Both the position numbers and the translations under genes were made by a program. A stretch of 64,000 nucleotides of DNA from Sphingomonas hankyongi. Its GTDB lineage: Bacteria > Pseudomonadota > Alphaproteobacteria > Sphingomonadales > Sphingomonadaceae. This document shows, in pieces, positions 17,174 through 26,054 of this stretch. Where the stretch lies: positions 682,001-746,000 of the forward strand of contig NZ_JAMGBE010000002.1 of the NCBI RefSeq assembly GCF_023516575.1. Reading direction: 5' to 3'. Under the pieces are notes generated by a model. It did no database searches and had not been told where the DNA came from. It saw nothing but the letters and a program-made list of their open reading frames with translations. The first letter of the stretch is position 1. Each line of letters begins with the position of its first letter.

Positions 17174-17572
17174 CTAGTCTCGCGGCCGGTGGGTCGTGTC
17201 CTTTCCCACAGTGATGAAAAGAGCCACGACGGGGCCCTCCGCGTCCGCAGTGTGCCAGGCGCCTGGAGGATTGACCGCATAATCGCCGGGACCAAGATCA
17301 AAGGACTGCTCCGAACCGTCCTCCAGCTCCTGGTGGAGCGTCATATGCCCCTGGAGGCAGCAGACCACCTCGTCGCCCGCCGGGTGCATTTCCCAGCTCG
17401 TCCAAGGCTCTGAGAAACGGAAAAGGCTGACCAGACGGCCTTCGTCAAGATCGTCGCCATGGCGGAGGACATAATCGTCATACCATTCCATGCCCGTGAA
17501 CTCGGGCTGCTGGATCGCGCGGCCATCCCTTCCAAGGTGGATCGGGAAGTCGAAAAGGGACTTGCCCTGCAT
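17174..17572 (-). CDS. Cupin domain protein
   Basis: 132 residues from ATG 17572 (MQGKSLFDF). The start shares one base with the aminopeptidase P stop (TGATG), so translation is coupled. A single cupin barrel: W-E-M-H-P-A-G-D-E-V-V-C-C-L-Q-G (motif 1) and LGPGDYAVNPPGAWHTA (motif 2). Motif 1 keeps His and Glu, motif 2 the last His, so a metal can bind. Substrate unknown; ChrR-like or sugar-epimerase roles cannot be told apart. Confidence 0.82.
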   Translation of the reverse strand: MQGKSLFDFPIHLGRDGRAIQQPEFTGMEWYDDYVLRHGDDLDEGRLVSLFRFSEPWTSWEMHPAGDEVVCCLQGHMTLHQELEDGSEQSFDLGPGDYAVNPPGAWHTADAEGPVVALFITVGKDTTHRPRD

Positions 17573-19383
17573 CAGTCCACCGAGGGCGCCTCGATCGGCG
17601 CGCACGCCGCCTGAAGCCAGGCCAAGTCAGCACCAGTGAGCTTGGGACCAATACGCGCGAGCACATGCGCATGGTAGCAATTGAGCCAGATCAACTCCTC
17701 CGGACTAAGCATGCTGACATCGACCAGCCGCCGGTCGATGGGGGCGAAGGTCAGGGTCTCGAAACCGAGCATCTCCTTCTCGGCACCCTCGATCTCCCGC
17801 GCCACGACCAGCACCAGATTCTCGATCCGGATCCCATATTCGCCGGTCTTGTAATAGCCCGGCTCGTTCGAGAGGATCATGCCCACCTGCAAAGGCTCGT
17901 CGCCGCCGCTCTGCGCGCTTCCTACCGGCGAAATGCGCTGAGGGCCTTCATGGACGGACAGGAAGCTGCCTACGCCGTGGCCGGTGCCATGGGCATAGTC
18001 GACACCCGCTTCCCACAGTGGCCGGCGTGCAAAGCTGTCGAGCTGGCTACCGCGCGTGCCCTTCGGGAAAACAGCGGTCGCGATCGCGATGTGACCCTGC
18101 AGAACGCGGGTGAAGCGATCGCGCATCTCCGCCGTCGGCTCGCCGATCGGAACCGTGCGCGTGATGTCGGTCGTACCGTCGACATATTGGCCGCCGGAAT
18201 CGATCAGATAGAGCGTGCCCTGCTCAAGCTTGCGGTTGGTCTTCTCGCTCGAGCGATAGTGCACGATAGCGCCGTTGGGCCCTGCACCCGAGATGCTGTC
18301 GAAGGAAAGGTCGCGCAGCTCGGGATTCTCGCGGCGCAAAGCCTCAAGATGATCCGAGGCCTTCAGCTCATCCACATCGCCCTTCGGCGTTTCCTCGTCG
18401 AGCCAATGGAGAAAGCGGGTGATTGCGGCGCCGTCACGCTCCTGCGCGGACTTCTGGCCGGCGATTTCCGCGGGATTCTTGATCGCCTTCGGCAGGATCG
18501 TCGGGTCGCGCATCGCGATCACCTTCGCACCGGCCCGCTCAAGCGCCTCAAAGATGGCGGCTACGGCGCGCTCAGGGTCGACGACGACAGTTTTGCCCTT
18601 CAGCTCCGCAAGCGCATTCTCGAACTCGTAGCGCTCATGCAGCCGAACCCCGTTGCCGAGATGCTGCCGGACCTCGGGGCTGATCTTCTCGCCGGCCACG
18701 AACAAGTCCGCGGTCCCATCGGCGTGGACCAATGCATAAGCGAGCGCGACCGGAGTATGCGAAACGTCCTGCCCACGAATGTTGAACGCCCAGGCAATGG
18801 AATCGAGCGCCGACAAAACGGCTGCGTCGGCATGTTGCTTGGCCAGCCAGTCGCCGATCTCGGTCCGCTTCTCCGCCGCCGATTTCCCCGCATATTCGTC
18901 CGACTGGACGACAAGGTGCGCCTTCGAAGCCTCGGGGCGGTCGGACCAGATTTCGTCGATCGGATTGCGCTCGACCGGCACCAGCTCGGCGCCACGGCTC
19001 GCCAGCGCTTCCTTGGCTTTCCTCACCCAGTCGCGCGTGTGCAGCCAGGGGTCGTAGCCGATGCGCCCGCCTTCAGGCGCATGCTCCTTCAGCCAGTCGG
19101 TTGTGCTCGTTTCCGGCACCGACTGATAGCTCCATTCGGTCGCGCTGACTTGCTGGCGCACCTGGAGCGTGTAGCGGCCGTCGACGAAGATCGCGGCCTC
19201 TTCCGGAAGGACGACGGCGGACCCCGCCGATCCCTCGAAGCCGGTGAGCCAGGCCAGCCGCTGGGCATAGCTTCCGACATATTCGCTCATATGCTCATCG
19301 GTCAGCGGGACGACGAAGCCGTCCAGCGAATTGGCTTTCAGCTGCTCACGGAGGGCGGCAAGACGATCGGCGTACGTGGACAT
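17572..19383 (-). CDS. Xaa-Pro aminopeptidase (M24B)
   Basis: A 603-residue aminopeptidase P of the long, two-N-domain type, removing N-terminal residues ahead of proline. The catalytic pita-bread domain is at about 310-540. Metal ligands are visible in YLIDSGGQYVDGTTDITRT (two Asp), YAHGTGHGVGSFLSVHEGP (His), ILSNEPGYY (Glu) and GIRIENLV (Glu). N-terminal creatinase-type domains include the DGRYTLQV segment. ATG 19383. Long antisense frames over this gene are shadows of its GC-biased codons. Confidence 0.93.
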   Translation of the reverse strand: MSTYADRLAALREQLKANSLDGFVVPLTDEHMSEYVGSYAQRLAWLTGFEGSAGSAVVLPEEAAIFVDGRYTLQVRQQVSATEWSYQSVPETSTTDWLKEHAPEGGRIGYDPWLHTRDWVRKAKEALASRGAELVPVERNPIDEIWSDRPEASKAHLVVQSDEYAGKSAAEKRTEIGDWLAKQHADAAVLSALDSIAWAFNIRGQDVSHTPVALAYALVHADGTADLFVAGEKISPEVRQHLGNGVRLHERYEFENALAELKGKTVVVDPERAVAAIFEALERAGAKVIAMRDPTILPKAIKNPAEIAGQKSAQERDGAAITRFLHWLDEETPKGDVDELKASDHLEALRRENPELRDLSFDSISGAGPNGAIVHYRSSEKTNRKLEQGTLYLIDSGGQYVDGTTDITRTVPIGEPTAEMRDRFTRVLQGHIAIATAVFPKGTRGSQLDSFARRPLWEAGVDYAHGTGHGVGSFLSVHEGPQRISPVGSAQSGGDEPLQVGMILSNEPGYYKTGEYGIRIENLVLVVAREIEGAEKEMLGFETLTFAPIDRRLVDVSMLSPEELIWLNCYHAHVLARIGPKLTGADLAWLQAACAPIEAPSVD

Positions 19384-19488
19384 GGGCGGGACTCCCTTGG
19401 CCCCCAGCTAGTCCAAGGAACGGCAATCTTAAAGACCCGGTGTGCCGGAGCGCCTGCGGGAATGCCTAGCCCAATCGGAGAGCGACGC

Positions 19489-19968
19489 TTATTCGCCAGT
19501 CGCTTTCGGTGCCTCGGCGACAGGCTTTTTCGCGGCCTTCGACCAGGCGGCGACTTCGTAGCCGCGCTCGTGCAGGCAGCCGGACAGTGCGGTCTTGACC
19601 GCATGCTCCTTCTTGGCGCGCTTCATCCTGGACATGCCCCAGGCTCCGCCAATGATCGCCACCGGAAGCAGGACGATGGTGGCGCTGGCAGCGGCAAGAC
19701 CGGCATAGCCGCCGGCAGCCGCAGCGGCCGTGCCCCCGGCGACGGCGGTTGCCGCTCCTGCTGCCGCACCGGCGCCCGCCGAGGCGACCCGGCCCGACGA
19801 ATCGAGCTTGCCCTCGACGAGAAGCTGCCGGCATTCCGAATAAGCCGCGTCGAACTGAGCCTGGCTCGACGCCGGCGCCGCGAGCGCTGGCGTGAACTCG
19901 CGCGGACGCGATGAGCACCCCTCAAGCAACAGGCACGCGGCAAGCCCCGCGAATAGATGGTTGCGCAT
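19489..19968 (-). CDS. Glycine-zipper lipoprotein
   Basis: 159 residues. A lipoprotein signal MRNHLFAGLAACLLLEGC gives a lipobox LEGC. A middle Gly/Ala-rich hydrophobic stretch (GAGAAAGAATAVAGGTAAAAAGG and onward, about 65-105) resembles glycine-zipper outer-membrane lipoproteins of the 17-kDa/SlyB kind. Two further Cys sit at SECRQ and SGCLHE, as in lineage relatives with disulfides. Function unknown; envelope location is well supported. Confidence 0.75.
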   Translation of the reverse strand: MRNHLFAGLAACLLLEGCSSRPREFTPALAAPASSQAQFDAAYSECRQLLVEGKLDSSGRVASAGAGAAAGAATAVAGGTAAAAAGGYAGLAAASATIVLLPVAIIGGAWGMSRMKRAKKEHAVKTALSGCLHERGYEVAAWSKAAKKPVAEAPKATGE

Positions 19969-20136
19969 ACTGTCTCCCCCTTCCGCTCGATACTATGATC
20001 GAGCTGCGGGAGCTACGGCTAAGGTGAACCACCCGACGCCTTTTTACCTACGACGTCAGGGACTTGGCATTTAGAGACGCATTCGCATTCGCGGTCGCCT
20101 CTTTCAGTCAGCGGCCATCGCGCTAAGAGCGCTTTC

Positions 20137-22200
20137 ATGGACATGCCTTCCGACCTGCCGCAACCGCCGAGCGCCGAGCAACGCCCCTACAGCTACGAGC
20201 GTCACGGAGTGACCATCGAGGACCCCTGGCACTGGCTGCGGGACCAGAAATATCCCGAAGTGAACGACCCGGACGTGCTTTCCTACCTTCACGCCGAGAA
20301 CGACTATTTCGAGGGGTGGAAGAAGCAGCATCAGGGCCTCATCGATGAGCTGTTCGAGGAGATGAAGGGGCGGATCAAGGAGGACGATAGCTCGGTCCCC
20401 ATCCGCGACGGTGACTTCCTCTATTGGTGGGCGTTCAAGCCCGGCGCCGAATATCGCAGCTGGTATCGGAAGCCTGTGAAGGGCGGCGAGGATCAGACGA
20501 TCTTCGACGAGCCGGTCGAAGCCGAAGGCCGCGAATATTTCCGCCTCGGCGCACTCGATGTGAGTCCGGACGGCAAGCTGCTGGCCACGCTTGCGGACTA
20601 TGATGGATCGGAGCGCTTCGAGTTGCGGATCCGCGACCTCGCGACCGGCAAGGACCTGGAGACCGTCACCAAGGTCGGCATCGGCCAGCCCGTCTGGACC
20701 AGTGACAGCGCCGGGATCGTGTTCAACGAGGTCAACGAGCATTGGCGGAGTTACCGGGCCCGCTATCACCGGCTCGGCAACGCTCCCGAAGAGGCGATCA
20801 CGCTGTACGAGGAGACCGAGGAACTCGGATTCAGCGTGGGCGTCGGCAAGTCGACCGACAAGAGCCTGATCATCATCGCAACCGGCGACAATGCGACGAG
20901 CGAAGTGCGCTTCGTATCGGCGGCCGATCCGGCGCAGCCGCTCACGCTGATTTCACGACGGAAACCGCTGCGCGAATATCATGTCGATGCCGCGCACGGG
21001 AAATTGTGGATCCACACCAACGACGACCATGTGAACTTCCGCCTTGCCGAGGCCGATCCATCGGCGCCCGAGGAATGGCGGACGGTCATTCCCGGTTCGG
21101 ACGACGCCTATCTGACCGGCGCCAGCGCGTACCGCGATCATCTCGCGATCAGCAGCCGCGTCGGCGGCCTCGACCAGCTCATGCTGCGAAGCTACGACGG
21201 CGAAGAGACGCGCATTCCGTTCAAGGAAGCGAGCTATTCGGCGGCGTTCCACGGCAATCCTGAATTCGCACCCGACAGCTATCGCCTGGGCTATTCGTCG
21301 ATGGTCACGCCCGCGACGACCTATGATTATCATCCGAAGAGCGGCGAGCTCGAGGTTCGCAAGGTCCAGGAAATCCCCAGCGGTTACGACGCGTCGCAAT
21401 ATGCGACCGAGCGGCTGACGATCGAAGCGCGTGACGGCGCGAGAATCCCGGTCTCGGTGGTCTACAGGAAGGGGTTCGGGAAGGACGGCGGGGGCAAATT
21501 GTTCCTCTATGCCTACGGCGCGTACGGAATCGCGATCCCGCCCGCCTTCAACAGTAATCGCAAGAGTCTGCTCGACCGGGGCTGGGCCTGCGCCATCGCG
21601 CACATCCGCGGCGGCGACGACCTCGGCTACCAGTGGTTCCTCGACGGCAAGCTGACCAAGCGAACCAACACGTTCAACGATTTCGTCGATGTCGCCAAAG
21701 GGCTGATCGACGCGAAATTAACCAGCGCCGGGAAGATCGCGATCAACGGCGGCTCGGCGGGCGGCGAATTGATGGGTGCGGTGGTCAACGCAGCCCCGGA
21801 GCTGTTCGGCGCGATGATCGCTGACGTGCCCTTCGTCGATGTGCTGAACACGATGCTCGACGACACGCTTCCGCTGACGCCGGGCGAGTGGCCCGAGTGG
21901 GGCAACCCGATCGCGGACAAGGCGGCGTTCGATTACATCCGGAGCTATTCGCCCTACGACAATGTGAAGGCGCAGGATTATCCGCCGATGCTGATCACAG
22001 GCGGACTGACCGATCCGCGGGTGACATATTGGGAGCCCGCCAAATGGGCGGCAAAGCTGCGCGCCACCAAGACCGACGGCAACCCTTTATTCCTCAAGAT
22101 CAACATGGGCGCCGGCCACGGCGGCAAGTCCGGCAGGTGGGAGAAGCTCCACGAGGTCGCGGAAACCTACGCGTTCATGCTCACGCAGGTCCCGGATTGA
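20137..22200 (+). CDS. Oligopeptidase B-like S9 serine peptidase
   Basis: 687 residues: a short N-terminal part (PPSAEQRPYSYERHGVTIEDPWHWL), a seven-bladed propeller (about 75-410) and an alpha/beta-hydrolase domain. The catalytic triad is visible: Ser in NGGSAGGELMG (about 539), Asp in GLTDPRVTYWEP (about 625) and His in GAGHGGKSGRW (about 660). The class cuts after basic residues in short peptides. ATG 20137; ATG 20143 also possible. Its TGA overlaps the next gene's TTG start (TTGA). Confidence 0.9.
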   Translation: MDMPSDLPQPPSAEQRPYSYERHGVTIEDPWHWLRDQKYPEVNDPDVLSYLHAENDYFEGWKKQHQGLIDELFEEMKGRIKEDDSSVPIRDGDFLYWWAFKPGAEYRSWYRKPVKGGEDQTIFDEPVEAEGREYFRLGALDVSPDGKLLATLADYDGSERFELRIRDLATGKDLETVTKVGIGQPVWTSDSAGIVFNEVNEHWRSYRARYHRLGNAPEEAITLYEETEELGFSVGVGKSTDKSLIIIATGDNATSEVRFVSAADPAQPLTLISRRKPLREYHVDAAHGKLWIHTNDDHVNFRLAEADPSAPEEWRTVIPGSDDAYLTGASAYRDHLAISSRVGGLDQLMLRSYDGEETRIPFKEASYSAAFHGNPEFAPDSYRLGYSSMVTPATTYDYHPKSGELEVRKVQEIPSGYDASQYATERLTIEARDGARIPVSVVYRKGFGKDGGGKLFLYAYGAYGIAIPPAFNSNRKSLLDRGWACAIAHIRGGDDLGYQWFLDGKLTKRTNTFNDFVDVAKGLIDAKLTSAGKIAINGGSAGGELMGAVVNAAPELFGAMIADVPFVDVLNTMLDDTLPLTPGEWPEWGNPIADKAAFDYIRSYSPYDNVKAQDYPPMLITGGLTDPRVTYWEPAKWAAKLRATKTDGNPLFLKINMGAGHGGKSGRWEKLHEVAETYAFMLTQVPD

Positions 22201-22601
22201 CCCGTCCCGTCTTCGAGATGACCTTCGTCGCCGGACCTGAGCATATCGACGAGCTCGGGCACGTGAACAATGCCGTGTGGGTGCAGTGGATGGAGCAGGT
22301 CGCGACCACTCACTGGCGAAGCGTCGCCGACCCCGGCCACCAGGACGATTATGTCTGGGTCGTGGTCAGGCACGAGATCGACTATCTGCGCGCCGTCCTG
22401 GAAGGCGAGACGATCACCGCGAGAACCTGGGCCGGAGAGAATCTCAAGGGCGCGAAGTTCGATCGCCACATCGAATTTTGCGGCGAGGACGGCAAAGCCC
22501 GCGTTCGCTCGCGAACGGACTGGGCGATTATCGACAAGGAGAGCGGGCGGCCGATCAGGGTTCCCGCCGAAGTCATAGCGCCATTCGTCTCGTCGGAGTA
22601 A
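22197..22601 (+). CDS. Acyl-CoA thioesterase (4HBT hot-dog fold)
   Basis: 134 residues from TTG 22197, whose TTGA overlaps the peptidase stop; ATG 22218 is the alternative. The hot-dog signature is clear: H-I-D-E-L-G-H-V-N-N-A-V-W-V-Q-W-M-E, with the G-H-V-N-N-A motif of 4HBT enzymes, then EGETITARTW. The preceding peptidase frame overlaps but is unrelated. Substrate acyl group unknown. It lies 10 bp before maiA. Confidence 0.85.
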   Translation: MTRPVFEMTFVAGPEHIDELGHVNNAVWVQWMEQVATTHWRSVADPGHQDDYVWVVVRHEIDYLRAVLEGETITARTWAGENLKGAKFDRHIEFCGEDGKARVRSRTDWAIIDKESGRPIRVPAEVIAPFVSSE

Positions 22602-22611
22602 CAGCGGTCCG

Positions 22612-23253
22612 ATGAGCCGGCCCATCCTTTACGATTATTGGCGCTCGTCCGCCGCCTACCGAGTTCGCATTGCCCTCAACCTCAAAGGGATCGACTACGA
22701 AAGCCGGCAGGTTGACTTTCGCGCCGACGAGCAGAAGTCGGCGGATTATCGCCGGCTCAATCCTCAGGGGCTCGTGCCCATGCTCGAAATCGACGGGCAT
22801 CGGCTGACGCAAAGCCTCGCCATCCTGAATTATCTCGACCTTCGTTACCCCAACCAGCCGCTGCTTCCCGCATCCGCGGCGGAGCGCGCGCATGTGGTGG
22901 CGATGGCGATGACGGTCGCTTGCGACATCCACCCGCTCAACAACCTGCGGGTGCTCAAATATCTGAAGAGCGAGCTTGGTCATTCTCAGGATGAGATCGA
23001 CGCGTGGTACGCGCACTGGATCGCCGAGGGGCTTCCCGCGCTCGAAGCGCTTGCAGCGCCGACGGCCGGCAAATTCCTGTTCGGGGATGCGCCGACCGGA
23101 GCGGACGTTTGCCTGGTGCCTCAGCTCTACAACGCGCGCCGTTACGATGTGCCGCTCGACAATTATCCCACGCTGTTGCGTGCCGATGAGAATGCTAACA
23201 AGCTCGATGCATTCGCGGCCGCTCACCCGGACCGGCAGGAGGTGCCCGCATGA
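22612..23253 (+). CDS. maiA: Maleylacetoacetate isomerase (zeta GST)
   Basis: Cis-trans isomerises maleylacetoacetate to fumarylacetoacetate with glutathione. 213 residues. The N-terminal thioredoxin fold has the zeta-class signature YWRSSAAYRVRIALNLKGI (Ser catalytic), a PQGLVPMLEIDG loop and LTQSLAILNYL. The C-terminal helical domain has AVACDIHPLNNLRVLKYL-like text (read as TVACDIHPLNNLRVL) and GADVCLVPQLYNARR. It fills the step between the HmgA and FahA products coded at 10.9-13.5 kb. Its end overlaps the aldolase start (ATGA). Confidence 0.93.
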   Translation: MSRPILYDYWRSSAAYRVRIALNLKGIDYESRQVDFRADEQKSADYRRLNPQGLVPMLEIDGHRLTQSLAILNYLDLRYPNQPLLPASAAERAHVVAMAMTVACDIHPLNNLRVLKYLKSELGHSQDEIDAWYAHWIAEGLPALEALAAPTAGKFLFGDAPTGADVCLVPQLYNARRYDVPLDNYPTLLRADENANKLDAFAAAHPDRQEVPA

Positions 23254-24065
23254 ACCGCGTCGACAGCATCAACCGTGGCATGCACGATCTCAAGCCGCTG
23301 CAATCGGTCGATATCCCATCGCTGGAAGGCAAGGTCAGTGAAGAGGAATGGGCGATCCGCGTCGACCTCGCCGCCGCGTACCGAATGGTGGCTTATTACG
23401 GATGGGACGACCTCATCTTCACGCATCTGTCGGCGCGGATTCCGGGGCCCGAGCACCATTTCCTGCTCAATCCGTACAATCTGATGTTCGAAGAGGTCAC
23501 CGCATCCTGCCTCATCAAGGTCGACGTCAACGGCAACCCCGTTGAGCCGACGCCCTTCATCACCAATCCGGCCGGCTTCACCATTCACTCCGCAATCCAC
23601 ATGGCCCGCGAGGACGCACATGCGGTCATGCATCTCCATACCCCCGCGGGTCAGGCAGTCGCGGCCCATTCGGAAGGCCTGCTGCCCCTCACCCAGACGG
23701 CTATGCTGATCCGCGGCGACGTGTCGTTCCACGATTACGAAGGCGTCGCCGTCGATCTCGACGAACGCGATCGCCTTGTCGCCGACCTAGGCGAGAAGAA
23801 TGCAATGATCCTGCGCAACCACGGCACGCTCGCAGTCGGCAAGAATGTCGGGGAGTGCTTCATCCGCCTCTATTATCTGGAGCGGGCATGCCAGGCGCAG
23901 ATCATGGCTCTTTCGGCTGGCGAAAACGTCAACAACCCACCGCAGGGGTCGCCCGAAATCACCGCGCAGCAGGGGGCCATCGGCCTGCCTATGGCAGCGA
24001 ATTTCCTCGCCTGGCCGGCGCTGAAGCGGAAGGCGTACCGGCTAGACCCGAGCTTCGCGAGCTAA
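23250..24065 (+). CDS. Class II aldolase/adducin family protein
   Basis: 271 residues with the aldolase II metal site: the pattern HLHTPAGQAV (His pair, about 130) and LRNHGTLAVG (His, about 193). GWDDLIFTHLSARIPGPEHHFLLNPY is the phosphate/substrate part. Family members include fuculose-phosphate aldolases and adducin-like proteins; the residues seen fit the adducin-like group, where substrates are not established. Coupled to maiA by ATGA; the next gene begins right after its TAA. Confidence 0.85.
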   Translation: MNRVDSINRGMHDLKPLQSVDIPSLEGKVSEEEWAIRVDLAAAYRMVAYYGWDDLIFTHLSARIPGPEHHFLLNPYNLMFEEVTASCLIKVDVNGNPVEPTPFITNPAGFTIHSAIHMAREDAHAVMHLHTPAGQAVAAHSEGLLPLTQTAMLIRGDVSFHDYEGVAVDLDERDRLVADLGEKNAMILRNHGTLAVGKNVGECFIRLYYLERACQAQIMALSAGENVNNPPQGSPEITAQQGAIGLPMAANFLAWPALKRKAYRLDPSFAS

Positions 24066-25205
24066 GTGTCGGGCCGCGCAGCATCCATCAACGACTATCG
24101 GGCACTCGCGAAAGCGCGGCTGCCGCACTTCCTTTTCGAATATCTCGACGGCGGTTCGTATGACGAGGTGACGCTAAGGCGGAACGTCGAGGACCTGCAG
24201 GCCGTCGCGCTCAAGCAAAGGGTGCTGCGCGACGTTTCCGACATCGACCTGTCGACAAAGTTGTTCGGGCAGCGCTGGAGCATGCCTGTCGGACTGGGCC
24301 CTGTCGGCCTGTCGGGTCTTTATGCCCGCCGCGGTGAGTGCCAGGCGGCGAGAGCAGCGCAGGCCGCAGGCGTGCCCTTCACGCTGTCGACGTTGAGCGC
24401 ATGTTCGATCGGCGAGGTCGCGCAGGCAGCGCCGCTGTGGTTCCAGCTCTACATCGTCAAGGATCGGGGGTTCGTAAGCGACCTCATCGCCGGAGCCAAG
24501 GAAGCCGGCTGCGGGGCATTGCTGCTGACTGTCGATCTCGCGGTGCCCGGGACTCGCTATCGCGATTATCGGGCGGGGCTGTCGGGTTCGCTTCGCCGTC
24601 CCGGAAGCAGGGTGGCGCAGGTTCTGCAAAGACCCAGCTGGGCATGGGACGTCGCGGCGCGAGGCCGCCCGCTTACCATGGGCAATCTCGAGCCGCTGCT
24701 CGGCTCCGGGGCGGTGCTCGCAGACCTAATGGGCTGGGTTGCGCAGAACTTCGACGCGAGCGTCACGTGGAAAGACGTCGAGTGGGTCCGCTCACAGTGG
24801 GACGGCCCGCTCGTCATCAAAGGCATTCTCGATCCCGATGACGCACGAGCCGCTGTTCAGGCGGGCGCCGACGCAATCGTCGTTTCGAATCACGGTGGCC
24901 GTCAGCTGGATGGCGCCCTCTCCAGCGCGCGGGCGCTTCCCTCGGTCGCGAACGCCGTGGGCGGAAGAATGCCCGTGCTCGTGGACGGCGGCGTCCGATC
25001 TGGCCTGGATGTCGTCAGGATGCTCGCGCTTGGTGCAGATTTCGTGCTGCTGGGCCGCGCCTGGGCCTATGCCCTCGCCGCCCGCGGCGAGGCAGGCGTC
25101 GGCCACGTACTAAAACTTCTCGATGCCGAGATGCGCGTGGCCATGGCGCTCACCGGCACACGGACGGTAGCCGAGGTCGACTCCGAAACAATCGATAGCC
25201 GCTGA
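24066..25205 (+). CDS. FMN-dependent alpha-hydroxy acid dehydrogenase (LldD-like)
   Basis: 379 residues from GTG 24066, immediately after the aldolase stop. An FMN TIM barrel of the L-lactate dehydrogenase/glycolate oxidase family: PVGLGPVGLSGL, WFQLYIVKDRGF, LLLTVDLAVPGTRYRDYR, the invariant LVIKGIL Lys, the catalytic His in VSNHGGRQLDGA (about 276) and the FMN-phosphate site VLVDGGVRSGLDV with LGRAWAYALAA. It oxidises a 2-hydroxy acid to the 2-oxo acid. The exact substrate, lactate or mandelate-like, cannot be fixed. Confidence 0.88.
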   Translation: MSGRAASINDYRALAKARLPHFLFEYLDGGSYDEVTLRRNVEDLQAVALKQRVLRDVSDIDLSTKLFGQRWSMPVGLGPVGLSGLYARRGECQAARAAQAAGVPFTLSTLSACSIGEVAQAAPLWFQLYIVKDRGFVSDLIAGAKEAGCGALLLTVDLAVPGTRYRDYRAGLSGSLRRPGSRVAQVLQRPSWAWDVAARGRPLTMGNLEPLLGSGAVLADLMGWVAQNFDASVTWKDVEWVRSQWDGPLVIKGILDPDDARAAVQAGADAIVVSNHGGRQLDGALSSARALPSVANAVGGRMPVLVDGGVRSGLDVVRMLALGADFVLLGRAWAYALAARGEAGVGHVLKLLDAEMRVAMALTGTRTVAEVDSETIDSR

Positions 25206-25273
25206 CCCCTCGTCTTGCGCATCGATTCATGCCTGTTATTCAAACCGATCAGTCGTTTGGGGGGAGATCGGTT

Positions 25274-25864
25274 TTGTCGAACGGAAGTATTGCGTACCGC
25301 GCCGTGCGTGCTTCGGTCGGAGTTGCTGTACTGCTTTCTGCAGTGGTCGCGCCTGCCGAGCCGGGGGGCACCTATGCGATCGATGGAGGCGGCTACACCA
25401 TCGACCTGAAGATGGACGGCGACACGTTGGTCGTGGTCGAGCCGAACAAGACGTCGCCATATGCGAGGCAAGCGGACGGGACCTATCAGTTCACCAATCC
25501 CAATAATGGAATCACCTATGGGATCAGGGTAATCGACGACCGCACGATCGAGGCATTCAAGCCCGGCACGGACAATCCGCCGACGCGGCTCAGCCTGATG
25601 GGCGGCGCTCCGAGCGGCGAAGAGCCCGCGGCCGTCGCTGACGCCGAGAAATGGGAAGCGCTTGCGCAACATTACAGCGAGCTCAGCCAATCCGACCCCG
25701 ACAATGTCCAGGTGAATACGGCCTGCGCCGGCGTGGCGTTGAAACGCAGCGCATCGAGCCAGGCGGAGGCGGACGCTTATGCCGCTCAGATGGCAGAGAT
25801 GCTGAAGCAGATCCTGGTCGACGGGTCTTCGAACCCCTGCCCGGACGTATTCACGAGCTGGTAG
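25274..25864 (+). CDS. Exported protein, unknown
   Basis: TTG 25274 has GGGGGGAG 7 nt upstream and gives MSNGSIAYRAVRASVGVAVLLSAVVAPAEP, a signal peptide. The frame extends to 25229 without a site. The first mature domain (about 30-110) is beta-rich: GTYAIDGGGYTIDLKMDGDTLVVVEPN, then TYQFTNPNNGITYGIRVIDDRTIEAF, like a small lipocalin or META-type barrel. A helical part with two Cys (NTACAGVALK and NPCPDVFTSW) ends it. Not recognised. A tRNA follows 25 bp downstream on the other strand. Confidence 0.7.
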   Translation: MSNGSIAYRAVRASVGVAVLLSAVVAPAEPGGTYAIDGGGYTIDLKMDGDTLVVVEPNKTSPYARQADGTYQFTNPNNGITYGIRVIDDRTIEAFKPGTDNPPTRLSLMGGAPSGEEPAAVADAEKWEALAQHYSELSQSDPDNVQVNTACAGVALKRSASSQAEADAYAAQMAEMLKQILVDGSSNPCPDVFTSW

Positions 25865-25888
25865 AGCCCGCTTAAGGACGAAATAAAG

Positions 25889-25965
25889 TGGTCGGGGAGA
25901 GAGGATTCGAACCTCCGGCCCCTGCCTCCCGAAGACAGTGCTCTACCAGGCTGAGCTACTCCCCG
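25889..25965 (-). tRNA. tRNA-Pro (anticodon CGG)
   Basis: Cloverleaf on the minus strand, reading 5' CGGGGAGTAGCTCAGCC, with acceptor CGGGGAG/CTCCCCG, D-arm GCTC/GAGC, anticodon loop TTCGGGA with anticodon CGG, T-loop TTCGAAT and encoded CCA (25889-25891). All stems pair, with one U.G in the anticodon stem. Confidence 0.95.
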
Positions 25966-26054
25966 ACCGGAACCCGCTAAGGCGACGCGAGGTCGCGGGC
26001 GGGAGCCAAGGCCGCGGCTAGATAGATGGGGGACGCGGCGAGCGCAACCGGCAA

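Noticed and set aside
17665-19914. 749-codon open frame opposite the aminopeptidase P gene
   Set aside because: Antisense shadow caused by GC-rich third positions; the aminopeptidase frame has all metal-binding motifs, this one has none.
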